64,000 nucleotides of DNA, taken from positions 2,914,001 to 2,978,000 of the forward strand of contig OY970201.1 in assembly GCA_963708245.1 (NCBI GenBank). Direction: 5' to 3'. This DNA comes from CAVYXK01 sp963708245 (GTDB lineage Bacteria > Pseudomonadota > Alphaproteobacteria > Acetobacterales > Acetobacteraceae). The position numbers were made by a program, and so were the translations under genes. The first letter of the stretch is position 1. Every line of letters starts with the position of its first letter. Below, piece by piece: positions 15,930 through 26,936 of this stretch. The notes under the pieces were generated by a model that was not told where the DNA came from, did no database searches, and saw only the letters and a list, made by a program, of their open reading frames with translations.

Positions 15930-17033
15930 TCAGTTGAAAAGCCGCCCGGGCCGGAACTCCGCCAGCTCGGCGCGCTCCCGCGCGCGCACCACCTCGTCGG
16001 CGATGACCGCGCCGAGGAACGGCGACAGCGTCACCGCGCTATGGGTGATCGCCAGGTAATAGCCGTGTAACCGCGGCATCGGCCCGATTGCGGAAAGATG
16101 GTCGCCGGGGATTGGCCGGATGGCGATGCGGACTGCCTCCGGGGCGACGTCGCCGATCGAGGGCAGCAGCCGCCGGGCGCGCGCCACGAGGTCACGCGCC
16201 TCCGGCATATCGGGGCTGGGTTTGGTGTCGATCGACAGCAACGGGTCGGTCGGGTTCCAATGCAGCATCAACCGGCCGGCGCCGTCGGGCCGAGCGTCGA
16301 TCACCGGCGTGCGCACCACCCGCGACAGGCTCGCCGCCACCGGGGGCGTGAACACCAGGAACCCGACGGTCGGCGCCAGAGGCAGATGCAGCCCGGCATC
16401 GCGCACCGGATCGTTCGCCCAACGGCCGGCGCAATTCACCACCACGTCGGCCTCGTGCCGCGTGCCATCCGTGGTGCGCACGCCAGTCACGCAATCGCCG
16501 GCCAGCATCAGGTCTGAGACACGCGCGCCGCAGAGCAGTCGTGCCCCGTGCCGTCGCGCCGCCGACAGCATTGCATGTGCATAGGGAACCGGATCGAGCC
16601 AACCTTCTTCGGGGAAATATGCAATCGGCGCATCGCCAACGGTGGTTGGATCAATATCGGGCTCAAGTTCCGCTAGCTCGCGCGGCGTGATCCATTCTGC
16701 CGCATATCCCCAGGATCGCAGACGTTCGACATTCGCTGCCTGCGCTGCCCGGCCTTCTTCCGGCTCCCATTCCAGGCTGCCGCCGCCGTGCCACCAGGGG
16801 GTGGCGCCGAATTCCTCGCGCAGCCCGGCATGCGCTCTCATTCCGGCGACGTTCAGATCATGATACGGCCGAGGCGGCTTGTTGTGCGCGTTGGTCCAGG
16901 CGAAGCTGATGCCGGAGGTGCCACCGCCGACTCGGCTGGCCTCAAGCACTGTCACCTCGGCTCCCGCCTGCGCCAGCCGGAAGGCGGCCGACGCGCCCAT
17001 TACGCCGGCCCCGATTACGATGACTTTAGGCAT
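15930..17033 (-). CDS. FAD-dependent oxidoreductase (DAO family)
   Basis: This 367-aa flavoprotein of the D-amino-acid oxidase/sarcosine oxidase superfamily starts with a dinucleotide-binding motif (VIVIGAGVMGASAAFRLAQAG). Later features are VVNCAGRWANDPVRDAG and a C-terminal FAD-binding segment, IGPMPRLHGYYLAITHSAVTLSP split by a proline. It probably oxidises an amine or amino acid, with electrons passed to oxygen or the chain. It is upstream of no partner gene on its strand, so the substrate is open. It is separated from boxB by about 140 bp. Confidence 0.85.
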   Translation of the reverse strand: MPKVIVIGAGVMGASAAFRLAQAGAEVTVLEASRVGGGTSGISFAWTNAHNKPPRPYHDLNVAGMRAHAGLREEFGATPWWHGGGSLEWEPEEGRAAQAANVERLRSWGYAAEWITPRELAELEPDIDPTTVGDAPIAYFPEEGWLDPVPYAHAMLSAARRHGARLLCGARVSDLMLAGDCVTGVRTTDGTRHEADVVVNCAGRWANDPVRDAGLHLPLAPTVGFLVFTPPVAASLSRVVRTPVIDARPDGAGRLMLHWNPTDPLLSIDTKPSPDMPEARDLVARARRLLPSIGDVAPEAVRIAIRPIPGDHLSAIGPMPRLHGYYLAITHSAVTLSPFLGAVIADEVVRARERAELAEFRPGRLFN

Positions 17034-17176
17034 CCACTGATTCCCTTTGGTGCGGGGTGATTGTGCTGGCGCGAATGGTTGGGGGCAACCGCCGCACCAT
17101 CACCCGCCGCGCTACGCGCGGCGACCTCTTGCGCAGAGCGGGAGAGGTGGGGTTTGGCGGCGCCCCAGGCCGTAAA

Positions 17177-18640
<1,464 letters not shown>

Positions 18641-18654
18641 AGTGGCGTCTCCTG

Positions 18655-20296
18655 TCACACCCGCTCGGGATCGAAGTTCGGTCGTGCGCCGCTGCCATAA
18701 CGTTTCAGCGAGCCTTCTTCGCCCGTAGCGTTGGGCCGCTGGAAGATCCAATTCTGCCAGGCAGTCAGGCGGCCGAAGATGCGGGTCTCCATCGTCTCAG
18801 GTCCGGCAAAGCGCAGATTAGCTTCCATGCCGGTCAGCGCATCGGGTGAGAAGCTGGCGCGCTCTTCCAGTATCAGGCGCACTTCATCGTCCCAGTCAGT
18901 TTCGTCATACGCGAAAGTGACCAGTCCCAGGCTCTCCGCCGCCGCGGCATCCAGGTTCGCACCGATCCGGTCGCGCGCGCGATTGAGGCTGTCCGGCTCC
19001 CCCAGGAAACGCGTCTCCAAACGCGTGAGGCCGTTGCCCATTTCATAGGCGCCAAAATTCAGCGCCGACAGAGCGATGTGCGGCCCACCACGCCCACTGC
19101 CGGCAAACATGATCGAACGATCGGCGGCGAACGCCAATTCGGCAAGTGTCCCGGCAAAGCAGCTTCCGGGCTCGATCAGCGTGACCAAGCTGCGTGCCGT
19201 CATGTCCAGCCGCTTCAGCACGCGCTTGAGCAGCAGCCGGATCTCGCGCACCAGCCAGTCGTGCTTGTGTGCTTCCAGCAACGCATCGGCGCCGAGCACG
19301 AGTGCTGGATCTCCTTCGGTGCGCAGCACGACCAGGCCAAGCGTGGGCTCGTTCAGGCGCAGATGCAGGATAGCGTCGTCCAGCTGACGCGCCATCGCCA
19401 GCGGCCAGAACTCCGCGCCCGCCGCATGGATCCCGGCGAGGTTCGCCGGCAGGGCGTCCGGTCCCTGCACCGTCACGACGGCGCGGCGTCGGTCGCGGTC
19501 CAGCGCGACGCGGAGATGCGGGTAGATTACCGCGTCGTCCTCGATCCGGCGGTCGAGCGGGGTCAGCACGATCCCGCGCGCCGTGTGCGGCCGATCCGAC
19601 AACGCCGCCAGTGCTCGCGCGCGCTCGTCCACGCGCGCTTGCCACGCCGAGGGCGGCGCCAGCTCATCCACCAGCCGCCAGTCGAGCGTGCGGCGACCAC
19701 GCACACCTTCCTCGGTCGTGCAGAACACGTCGGCGAGGTCGCGCCGCACCTTCCGCTTGTCAGTGAGTTCGCGTCAGCCCGCCGGTGGCGGGCAGCACGG
19801 CGAGCAGCGGCAGTTCCGGCAACGAGACCGCCGAGCGGCGGTCGTCGATCAGCATGATCCAGGCGCAGCTCGCCGCCAGCTCATAGCCGCCGCCGGCCGC
19901 CGCACCACCCACCGCCGCGAGGTACCGCTGGCCGGAATTCTCGCTCGCATCCTCGATCGCCAGTCGCGTCTCGTTGGTGAACTTGCAGAAATTCACTTTG
20001 TGGCCGTGCGACGCTTTGCTGAGCATGCCGATATTGGCCCCGGCGCAGAACACGCCGTCCCTGCCGGAGCGCAAAACGACCGCGCCTACTTCCGGATGCT
20101 CGAAGCGAAGCCGCTGCACAGCATCGGCCAGCTCGATATCCACGCCGAGATCGTAGGAATTAAGCTTCAGCTCGGTGCCCTCGAACAGGCCGCCCGACGG
20201 ATCGACGTCCATCGTCAACGTGGCGACCGGACCATCGAAGGCAAGCCGCCAGTGGCGGTAGCGATCTGGCTGGGTCTGGAAATCGATGCGCGTCAT
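18655..20296 (-). pseudogene. boxC: BoxC, benzoyl-CoA-dihydrodiol lyase, split by a one-base frameshift
   Basis: BoxC opens the ring of 2,3-epoxybenzoyl-CoA-derived dihydrodiol and belongs to the crotonase superfamily. The N-terminal part (20296 to about 19770) reads to VLPATGGLTR and then hits a TGA at 19760-19762. Shifting one base continues the family sequence at once (LTDKRKVRRDLADVFCTT) to 18655. One extra base near 19768-19769 explains this. Joined, the product would be about 546 aa, the normal BoxC length, with all other motifs intact. It is either a recent inactivation or a sequencing error. Flanking boxB and bclA look intact. Confidence 0.9.
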
Positions 20297-20307
20297 GGCA
20301 CGGCGGG

Positions 20308-21915
20308 CTATACGGTTGTGGCGGAATGCGCTTCGCTTTTTCGCCCTACGCCGTTGCGCAGCTTATAGCGCTGGATCTTTCCTGTCGCCGTCTTCGGCAG
20401 ATCACGCACGAACTCCACCCAACGCGGATATTTCCACACCCCGATGCGCTCCTTCACATGCGCCTTCAATTCCTCGGCGAGTGCATCGCGATCCTGGCCG
20501 CCGGCGCGCTCCTGCAGCACGACGAAGGCTTTGGGCTTGATCAGCCCATCCTCATCCGCGTGGCCGACAATCGCCGCCTCCAGCACCGCCGGATGGGCGA
20601 CCAGCGCATCCTCCACCTCGAATGGCGAGACCCAGATGCCGCCCACTTTCAACATGTCGTCGCTACGTCCGCAGTAGCGGTAGTAGCCGGTCTTGTCGCA
20701 AAGATATGTGTCGCCCGTGTAGGTCCATTCGCCGCGAAATGTACGGCGGGATTTCTCACGCTGGTTCCAGTATCCATCTGCGGCGCTCGGGCCGCGCACG
20801 ACCAACTCGCCGGTCGTTTCCTCCGCCACCTCATTGCCCTCGGCATCGAGTATGCGCAGCTCGTAGCCAGGCACCGGCTTGCCGGTGGTGCCGTAGCGGA
20901 TATCGTCCGGCCGGTTCGACAGGAAGATGTGCAGCATCTCGGTCGAGCCGATCCCGTCGAGAATATCCACCCCGACAACCTGCCTCCACCGCCGGCCGAC
21001 CTGCTCCGGCAGCGGCTCGCCCGCCGAGATGCAGCGGCGTAAACGCTCGGACCCGGCACCCGCTCCGATCGCCGGCTGCGCCAGCAGTGCTGCGTACAGT
21101 GTCGGCACCCCGCCGAATATCGTGGGGCGGAAGCGTCGCATGACACTCAGCACCGCGGCGGGGGTTGGCCTGTCGGGCAGTAACACCGCACTCGCGCCGA
21201 CCGACATCGGAAAGCTCATGGAATTGCCGAGCCCATACGCGAAGAACAGCTTCGCCGCCGAGAATATCACATCATCCGGGCGGATCTGCAGGACCTGCGC
21301 GCCGTAGGTCTCGGCAGTGGCGCGAAGGCTCGCGTGCACGTGGCGGACGCCCTTCGGCGCGCCGGTTGATCCAGACGAATAGAGCCAGAACGCAACTTCG
21401 TCGGGCGAGCAGTCGGCCATGACTTTATCGGCAGGCGCGTCGGCCAGCAGGCGCGAGAACGCCACCTCGCGCGGGCCTTGCACTGTCGGCAGGTTACCAT
21501 CGGGCGCCGTGATAACGATGCTGCGTAACTCCTGCAGCCTCGGCAGCTCCGGGCGCAGACCGGGCAGCAGTGGTGTCGAGACGGCCAGTGCGACGGCACG
21601 GCTGTCGGCGAGAATGTAGCCAACTTGATCGGCCGGCAGCAGCGAGTTGACGGGCACCGGCACGATGCCGGCGCGCAGCGCGCCCCAGAAGACGACGGGA
21701 AAATCGACCGTATCGAGCATCAACAGTGCGATGCGCTGTTCCCGTTGAACACCGGCTGCCCGCAGCGCATTGGCGAATCGCGCGGAAGCCTCATCCAGCT
21801 CGCCATAGCTCAGCTTGCGCCAGGGATCGGCGAACGCCAGTCGCTCGCCACGCCCTTCGCGCGGATGTCGGCACACGAACCAGGCGGCGGCGTTGCCATT
21901 CATCTCGGGCGCCAT
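20308..21915 (-). CDS. bclA: Benzoate-CoA ligase (ANL superfamily)
   Basis: This 535-aa AMP-forming ligase activates benzoate to benzoyl-CoA, the entry substrate of the box pathway. It shows the ANL P-loop YSSGSTGAPKG, the A5-type motif DGIGSTEMLHIF, TYTGDTYL and the C-terminal PKTATGKIQRYKLR with the adenylation lysine. SSGSTGAPKGV and the STEMLHIFLS context are typical of benzoate-CoA ligases. I chose the ATG at 21915, 7 bp after the binding-protein stop; one at 21903 and a longer frame from 21942 are alternatives. It starts 12 bp upstream of boxC. Confidence 0.92.
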   Translation of the reverse strand: MAPEMNGNAAAWFVCRHPREGRGERLAFADPWRKLSYGELDEASARFANALRAAGVQREQRIALLMLDTVDFPVVFWGALRAGIVPVPVNSLLPADQVGYILADSRAVALAVSTPLLPGLRPELPRLQELRSIVITAPDGNLPTVQGPREVAFSRLLADAPADKVMADCSPDEVAFWLYSSGSTGAPKGVRHVHASLRATAETYGAQVLQIRPDDVIFSAAKLFFAYGLGNSMSFPMSVGASAVLLPDRPTPAAVLSVMRRFRPTIFGGVPTLYAALLAQPAIGAGAGSERLRRCISAGEPLPEQVGRRWRQVVGVDILDGIGSTEMLHIFLSNRPDDIRYGTTGKPVPGYELRILDAEGNEVAEETTGELVVRGPSAADGYWNQREKSRRTFRGEWTYTGDTYLCDKTGYYRYCGRSDDMLKVGGIWVSPFEVEDALVAHPAVLEAAIVGHADEDGLIKPKAFVVLQERAGGQDRDALAEELKAHVKERIGVWKYPRWVEFVRDLPKTATGKIQRYKLRNGVGRKSEAHSATTV

Positions 21916-21922
21916 CGCGGGT

Positions 21923-23155
21923 TCAAGCCGGCGCCGGGCCAACGAACCGGAATTGATGGATCACGTCGGCAAGCGAGTACTGCGGATTGTATTTCACCTG
22001 GAAGATCGACACGACCTTCGAAGCCAGATCGCCATTGGCGTCGAATGACACGTCTCCCTGCAGCAGCTTCACGTGGGTCTTCAGCATCGCCGCACGGACA
22101 GCATCGCGCGTCACCCCCTGCCCGGACGCCGCCACCCGCCGGATCGCGTCCAGGATCACCTGCACGGCGTCATAGTAAGTCACCGTGTAGTCGGCCGGGC
22201 CCTGCTTCATCGCCGCCCTGTATCGCTCTACCCAGGGCTCCATCTCGGGATCATCCAGCACATGCGTTGCCGCGGAACTGGCGTACCAGCCCTGGATGGC
22301 CGGCATACCACCTCCGGTCAGCATGTCCGGCGTGTGCACGCCGTCACCGCCGCCCTTCACTACATTGGGGATGATGTCGTTGGACTGCTTGACGACTTTG
22401 ATGCCGGCCAGAGGATCGCCACCGTAGTACAGCGCCTCGGTGCCCAGACTCTTGGCGCGCGTCAGCACGGCCGAATAATCCGCGTTCAATGGATCGAGCC
22501 GGTCGCGGATCAGCACCTTCATCTCCTTCTTCGCCGCTTGCGCCGCGAAGGCATTGGCCATGCCGACACCATAGGCACCGGTATCATCCAGCACCACCAC
22601 GGACTTGAGCTTCAGCACCTCGGCGAAATAGTTGGCCATGCCTGGCCCTTGATACGCGTCGGTGGTAACGGTCCGGAAGAAGTTCGGCTTGCCCCCGGGG
22701 TGATAGACCGGGAAGAATTTGGGATCATTCAGGTCGGGGTTGGTGGCGCTGCCGCTGATGAACGCCATCTGGCCCTCGCTGAACACCGGGCACATCGCTT
22801 TGGCCGAGCCGCTGTTCAGCGGGCCCACCGCGGCGATCACGCTGGGATCGTTCAGCATGCGGCGCGCGTTTGTCGCTGATAGAGCCGGGTCGTACTGCCC
22901 GGTCGTCGGCGAGCCGTCGTCCAGCACCACCAGCTTCACCTGATATCCGGCGACGCCGCTTTTCTCATTCGCCTCGTTCACCGCGAACTGCGCCGCGTTG
23001 CGCACGATGGCTGCCTGCTGCGCGAGCGCACCGGTCAGCGGCACGCTCATGCCGATGGTCAGCACCTTCTCCTCTGCCCCCGCACGCCCGGTCGCGGCAC
23101 CGGCCAGCGCCACCGCGCCAAGGCGTGCCGCGGCACGACGGGTCAGCTTGGACAT
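21923..23155 (-). CDS. Branched-chain-amino-acid-type ABC substrate-binding protein
   Basis: This 410-aa periplasmic binding protein of the Leu/Ile/Val (Peripla_BP_6) class has an N-terminal export signal (MSKLTRRAAARLGAVALAG) with paired arginines. The mature part starts about EEKVLTIGMSVPLTGALAQQA. The ATG at 23155 follows GGGAGGACGGA (revcomp), which decides the start. It is first in the bclA-box operon, so it probably captures benzoate or a related aromatic acid. No matching permease or ATPase genes are in the window. Confidence 0.88.
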   Translation of the reverse strand: MSKLTRRAAARLGAVALAGAATGRAGAEEKVLTIGMSVPLTGALAQQAAIVRNAAQFAVNEANEKSGVAGYQVKLVVLDDGSPTTGQYDPALSATNARRMLNDPSVIAAVGPLNSGSAKAMCPVFSEGQMAFISGSATNPDLNDPKFFPVYHPGGKPNFFRTVTTDAYQGPGMANYFAEVLKLKSVVVLDDTGAYGVGMANAFAAQAAKKEMKVLIRDRLDPLNADYSAVLTRAKSLGTEALYYGGDPLAGIKVVKQSNDIIPNVVKGGGDGVHTPDMLTGGGMPAIQGWYASSAATHVLDDPEMEPWVERYRAAMKQGPADYTVTYYDAVQVILDAIRRVAASGQGVTRDAVRAAMLKTHVKLLQGDVSFDANGDLASKVVSIFQVKYNPQYSLADVIHQFRFVGPAPA

Positions 23156-23241
23156 TCCGTCCTCCCTGGTGTTCGTCATTGGCGGCAGAGTGACCTTCCG
23201 CCGCGCTTGACACAAGTCGGCGCGGCGGCACAACCAACGTC

Positions 23242-24900
23242 ATGACACGACCCGCCCAGTCCATCGCCAAAGATCCCGTCGCCCTGCAAGTAGTCTGGCG
23301 CCGGTTGATCGCGATCGCCGACGAGGCAGCGGCGACGCTGCGCCGCACCTCGTTCTCGCCCACCGTGCGCGAGTCAAACGACTTCGCCTGCGTTATCTTC
23401 GACGCTGTCGGCAACGCAATGGCTGAGAACACGATCGGCATTCCGTCATTCAACATGACCCTGTCGCGCACCTTGGCGCATTTCCTGCAAATCCGGCCGA
23501 CAGCAGAGTGGCGCGACGGCGATGTGGGCATCTGCAACGATCCATGGCTTACGTCCGGTCACTTGCCCGACATCACCATTATTGCGCCAGTCTTCGTTGC
23601 CGGCCAGCTTGTCGGCTGGACCGGAAGCGTGGCGCACCAGGCCGATCTCGGCGGCATCGGCTGGGCCGCCGACGCGCGCGACGTGTTCGAGGAGGGGATC
23701 CGCATTCCGCCGCTGTTGTTCATGCGCGACAGCGCCGCCGTGCCCGAAGTGGAGCAGTTCATCCGCGCCAACTCGCGCCTGCCTGACCAAGTGATGGGCG
23801 ACATCGCCGCACAAGTGGCCGCCGGCGATGCCGCCGCCCGGGGGTTGCGGGACCTGCTGCACCGCGAGGGGATCGACGATCTAGCGCCGATCGCCCGCGC
23901 CGTATGCGACCGCTCGGAGCACGCGATGCGGCGCGCAATCGCCGAAATCCCCGATAGGGTCTATCGCGGTACGATCGACCTCGACGGTACCGGCGAGGAG
24001 GACATCCACATCGAGCTGGCAATAACCAAGCGCGGCGACGAGCTGTTCCTGGATTACACCGGCACCTCTCCAGAAGTCGCCCGGGCGCTGAATGTCGTGA
24101 CTAACTATACCGTCGCCTATTCCTGCTATCCACTGAAATGCGCGCTCGACCCGGAGACGCCGCGCAACGAGGGATCGTATCGGCCGATCCATGTCCAGGC
24201 ACCAGAGGGAAGCATTCTGAACCCGCGTTTCCCGGCGCCGGTGAACGCGCGCCAGCTTGTTGGCCACTGCCTGTCGGCGGTGATCTACAAGGCGCTCGCT
24301 CCAGTGTTGAAGGAGCGGGTGATCGCGGAATCCGGCAGTGCACCGACGCTGCGCGTGGTAATCACCGGTCGTCGCGAGGACCGACGGCGCTATGGCGCGA
24401 TCCTGTTCATCAACGGCGGCATGGGCGCGCGCGCGGCTCGCGACGGGCTATCGGCCACGTGCTTTCCGTCCAGCGTGATCTGCGGCTCAATGGAGATCAT
24501 CGAGACGCAAGCGCCGCTGCGCGTCTGGCGCAAGGAGCTGGCGGTGGACTCCGGTGGCCCGGGCCGGTTCCGCGGTGGGCTGGGCCAGGACGTGGAGATC
24601 GAGCTCGCTACCTCCGAGCCCGCCACGCTGTCGCTGTTCGTTGAACGTGTGCAGCACCCGGCGCAGGGCGTGCTCGGCGGCCTGCCGGGCGCGCCGTCGC
24701 GCATGGTGTGGAACGGACGCGAGACGGGGTTCCCGCTGAAGGGTCGCAGCCGCATGGCTGGCGGCGATCGGCTCGTCGTGCGGTATCCCGGCGGCGGCGG
24801 TTTTGGCGACCCGCGCACGCGCGACCGCGCCTCGGTGCGAGCCGACCTGGAAGCGGGTCGTATTACTGAGGCGACAGCGCGGCGGGATTACGGTCTGTGA
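23242..24900 (+). CDS. hyuB: Hydantoinase B / N-methylhydantoinase beta-like subunit
   Basis: This 552-aa protein belongs to the HyuB/oxoprolinase C-terminal family. It has DPVALQVVWRRLIAIADEAA at the start, FNMTLSRTLAHFL, and the motif DVGICNDPWLTSGHLPDI. With HyuA it catalyses ATP-dependent opening of a cyclic amide such as hydantoin or 5-oxoproline, or acts as an acetophenone-carboxylase-type subunit. It overlaps hyuA by 4 bp and is divergent from the aromatic binding-protein operon. The substrate is not known. Confidence 0.9.
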   Translation: MTRPAQSIAKDPVALQVVWRRLIAIADEAAATLRRTSFSPTVRESNDFACVIFDAVGNAMAENTIGIPSFNMTLSRTLAHFLQIRPTAEWRDGDVGICNDPWLTSGHLPDITIIAPVFVAGQLVGWTGSVAHQADLGGIGWAADARDVFEEGIRIPPLLFMRDSAAVPEVEQFIRANSRLPDQVMGDIAAQVAAGDAAARGLRDLLHREGIDDLAPIARAVCDRSEHAMRRAIAEIPDRVYRGTIDLDGTGEEDIHIELAITKRGDELFLDYTGTSPEVARALNVVTNYTVAYSCYPLKCALDPETPRNEGSYRPIHVQAPEGSILNPRFPAPVNARQLVGHCLSAVIYKALAPVLKERVIAESGSAPTLRVVITGRREDRRRYGAILFINGGMGARAARDGLSATCFPSSVICGSMEIIETQAPLRVWRKELAVDSGGPGRFRGGLGQDVEIELATSEPATLSLFVERVQHPAQGVLGGLPGAPSRMVWNGRETGFPLKGRSRMAGGDRLVVRYPGGGGFGDPRTRDRASVRADLEAGRITEATARRDYGL

Positions 24901-26936
24901 GTCGGTACATCGCCGGGGCTGATGTTGGTGGCACCTTCACCGATATCGTGCTGTACGACGCGGAACACCGCACACTCAGCGTGCACAAGCTGCTGACCAC
25001 TCCAGAAGACCCGCAACGCGCTATCATGCAAGGATTGCGCGCGATGGTTTCGCGGGCGGACGTCGTGGTCCATGGCACCACGCTGGTCGCCAACGCGCTG
25101 ATCGAGCGGCGCGGGGTGAAGACCGGCCTGATCACCACGCACGGCTATCGCGATGTGATCGAGATCGGCTCCGAGCTGCGGTACGACTCGTTCGATCTGC
25201 AGATCGAACGTCCGGAGCCACTGGTCGAGCGCCGGTTTCGCCTGCCGGTGCACGAACGGCTCGGCTCAGAAGGCGAGGAAATTGTGGCGCTGGATGAGGT
25301 AGAGATGCGAGCCGCAGCCCGAGCGTTGCGCGATGCCGGCGTCGAGTCGATCGCTATCGCCTTCTTCAACGCCTATCGCAACCCCGCCCATGAAGACCAG
25401 GCGAAGCGCATCGTCGAGGCCGAGGCACCCGGCATTCCCGTCTGCACCTCGAGCGGGGTTGCCCCCGAGATCCGCGAGTTCGAACGGTTCTCGACCTGCG
25501 TCGCCAACGCATATATCGCGCCGATCGCCAACCGGTATCTTCTGGAACTGGAGCGGTCGCTGGCCGCGCCGTTGTTCGTCATGTTGTCCGACGGCGGCAT
25601 CACCACTGCGCATGCTGCCACCTCGCAACCGATCGCGCTGGTCGAATCCGGCCCGGCCGCCGGCGCTATGGGTGCCGCGTTCCTCGCCAGCCAGGCTGGA
25701 TGGGACGAGGTGATCGCCTTCGACATGGGTGGCACCACCGCCAAGCTCAGCCTGATCCACGGCGGCCAGCCGCACCGCACGCACGAGCTGGAGGCGGCGC
25801 GGCTGGCGCGCTTCAAGAAAGGCAGCGGCCTGCCGCTGCGGCTTCCGGCCATCGAGCTGATCGAGATCGGTGCTGGTGGCGGCAGCATCGCCTCGCGCGA
25901 TGCGCTGGGCTTGCTGACGGTTGGGCCGCGTAGCGCGGGCGCGGTACCGGGCCCCGCCTGCTACGGTGCCGGCGGCGAGCATCCCACTGTCACGGATGCG
26001 GACCTGCTGCGTGGCTACCTGTCGGCGCAGCGTTTCCTCGGCGGGCGCATGCGGCTCGACAAGCCACGCGCCGAAGCTGCGTTGACGCGAGTCGGCCGCA
26101 CGCTTGGGCTCGATCCGTTGGAAACGGCGGCGGGAATTGCCCGTGTCGTCGACAACAATATGGCAACCGCTGCGCGGGTGCACATCGCTGAAGCGGGTAC
26201 CGATCCACGGCGCTACCGCATAGTTGCGTTCGGCGGCGCCGGCCCGGTGCACGCCTACGAACTGGCGAGGCTGCTCGATATCCAGCAAGTCATCTTCCCG
26301 CGTGGCGCCGGCGTGGCCTCGGCAATCGGCATGCTGGTGGCGCCTCGCAGCGTGGAGTTCACCCGCAGCCTCGTTGCCGGCCTGGATCGCTTGGACTGGG
26401 ACCAGGCAAGTGCTGCGATCGCCGAACTGGAGGCGCGCGGCCGCGCTGTGCTGCACCAGGGTGGGGTGACCGATGCCGAGATCACGCTCGAGATCTCTGC
26501 CGATATGCGGTACGCGGGACAGGGGTTCGAAGTCACGGTCCCGCTGGTGCCGGCGCCAATTGCCACGCGTGACACTTCGGCGTTGCATCGTGCTTTCGAT
26601 GTGCAATACCGCGAGCGCTTCGGCCGCAGCCTGGGCGGGATGCTGGTCGAGCTCGTGTCCTGGCGAGTGCGTGCGGTTGCGCCGCCATCGGTGACGGAGC
26701 TGCGTTTTGCCGAGCGGGTGGCCGAAGGCGACGCGTTGATCGAGCGTCGGCCGGCGTATTTCGGAGAAGCCGGCGGATTCGTCGACACGCCGGTCTACGC
26801 CCGTGCGGAGCTGACCCAGGGAACGCGCATCGAGGGGCCAGCGCTGATCGAGGAGACGGAATCGACCGCGGTGATCGGTCCGGCAGCGCTGGCCACAGTC
26901 GATACGTTCGGCAACCTGATCATGTCTCTGCGGTGA
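24897..26936 (+). CDS. hyuA: Hydantoinase A / N-methylhydantoinase alpha-like subunit (ATPase)
   Basis: This 679-aa HyuA-family protein has actin-like ATPase motifs: GADVGGTFTDIVLYD at the N-terminus, VIAFDMGGTTAKLSLI in the middle and IVAFGGAGPVHAYELARLL later. These proteins phosphorylate the ring amide before hydrolysis. It is about the usual length. The GTG start at 24897 overlaps the hyuB stop. Its 3' end overlaps the convergent aminotransferase by 17 bp. Confidence 0.92.
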   Translation: MSRYIAGADVGGTFTDIVLYDAEHRTLSVHKLLTTPEDPQRAIMQGLRAMVSRADVVVHGTTLVANALIERRGVKTGLITTHGYRDVIEIGSELRYDSFDLQIERPEPLVERRFRLPVHERLGSEGEEIVALDEVEMRAAARALRDAGVESIAIAFFNAYRNPAHEDQAKRIVEAEAPGIPVCTSSGVAPEIREFERFSTCVANAYIAPIANRYLLELERSLAAPLFVMLSDGGITTAHAATSQPIALVESGPAAGAMGAAFLASQAGWDEVIAFDMGGTTAKLSLIHGGQPHRTHELEAARLARFKKGSGLPLRLPAIELIEIGAGGGSIASRDALGLLTVGPRSAGAVPGPACYGAGGEHPTVTDADLLRGYLSAQRFLGGRMRLDKPRAEAALTRVGRTLGLDPLETAAGIARVVDNNMATAARVHIAEAGTDPRRYRIVAFGGAGPVHAYELARLLDIQQVIFPRGAGVASAIGMLVAPRSVEFTRSLVAGLDRLDWDQASAAIAELEARGRAVLHQGGVTDAEITLEISADMRYAGQGFEVTVPLVPAPIATRDTSALHRAFDVQYRERFGRSLGGMLVELVSWRVRAVAPPSVTELRFAERVAEGDALIERRPAYFGEAGGFVDTPVYARAELTQGTRIEGPALIEETESTAVIGPAALATVDTFGNLIMSLR

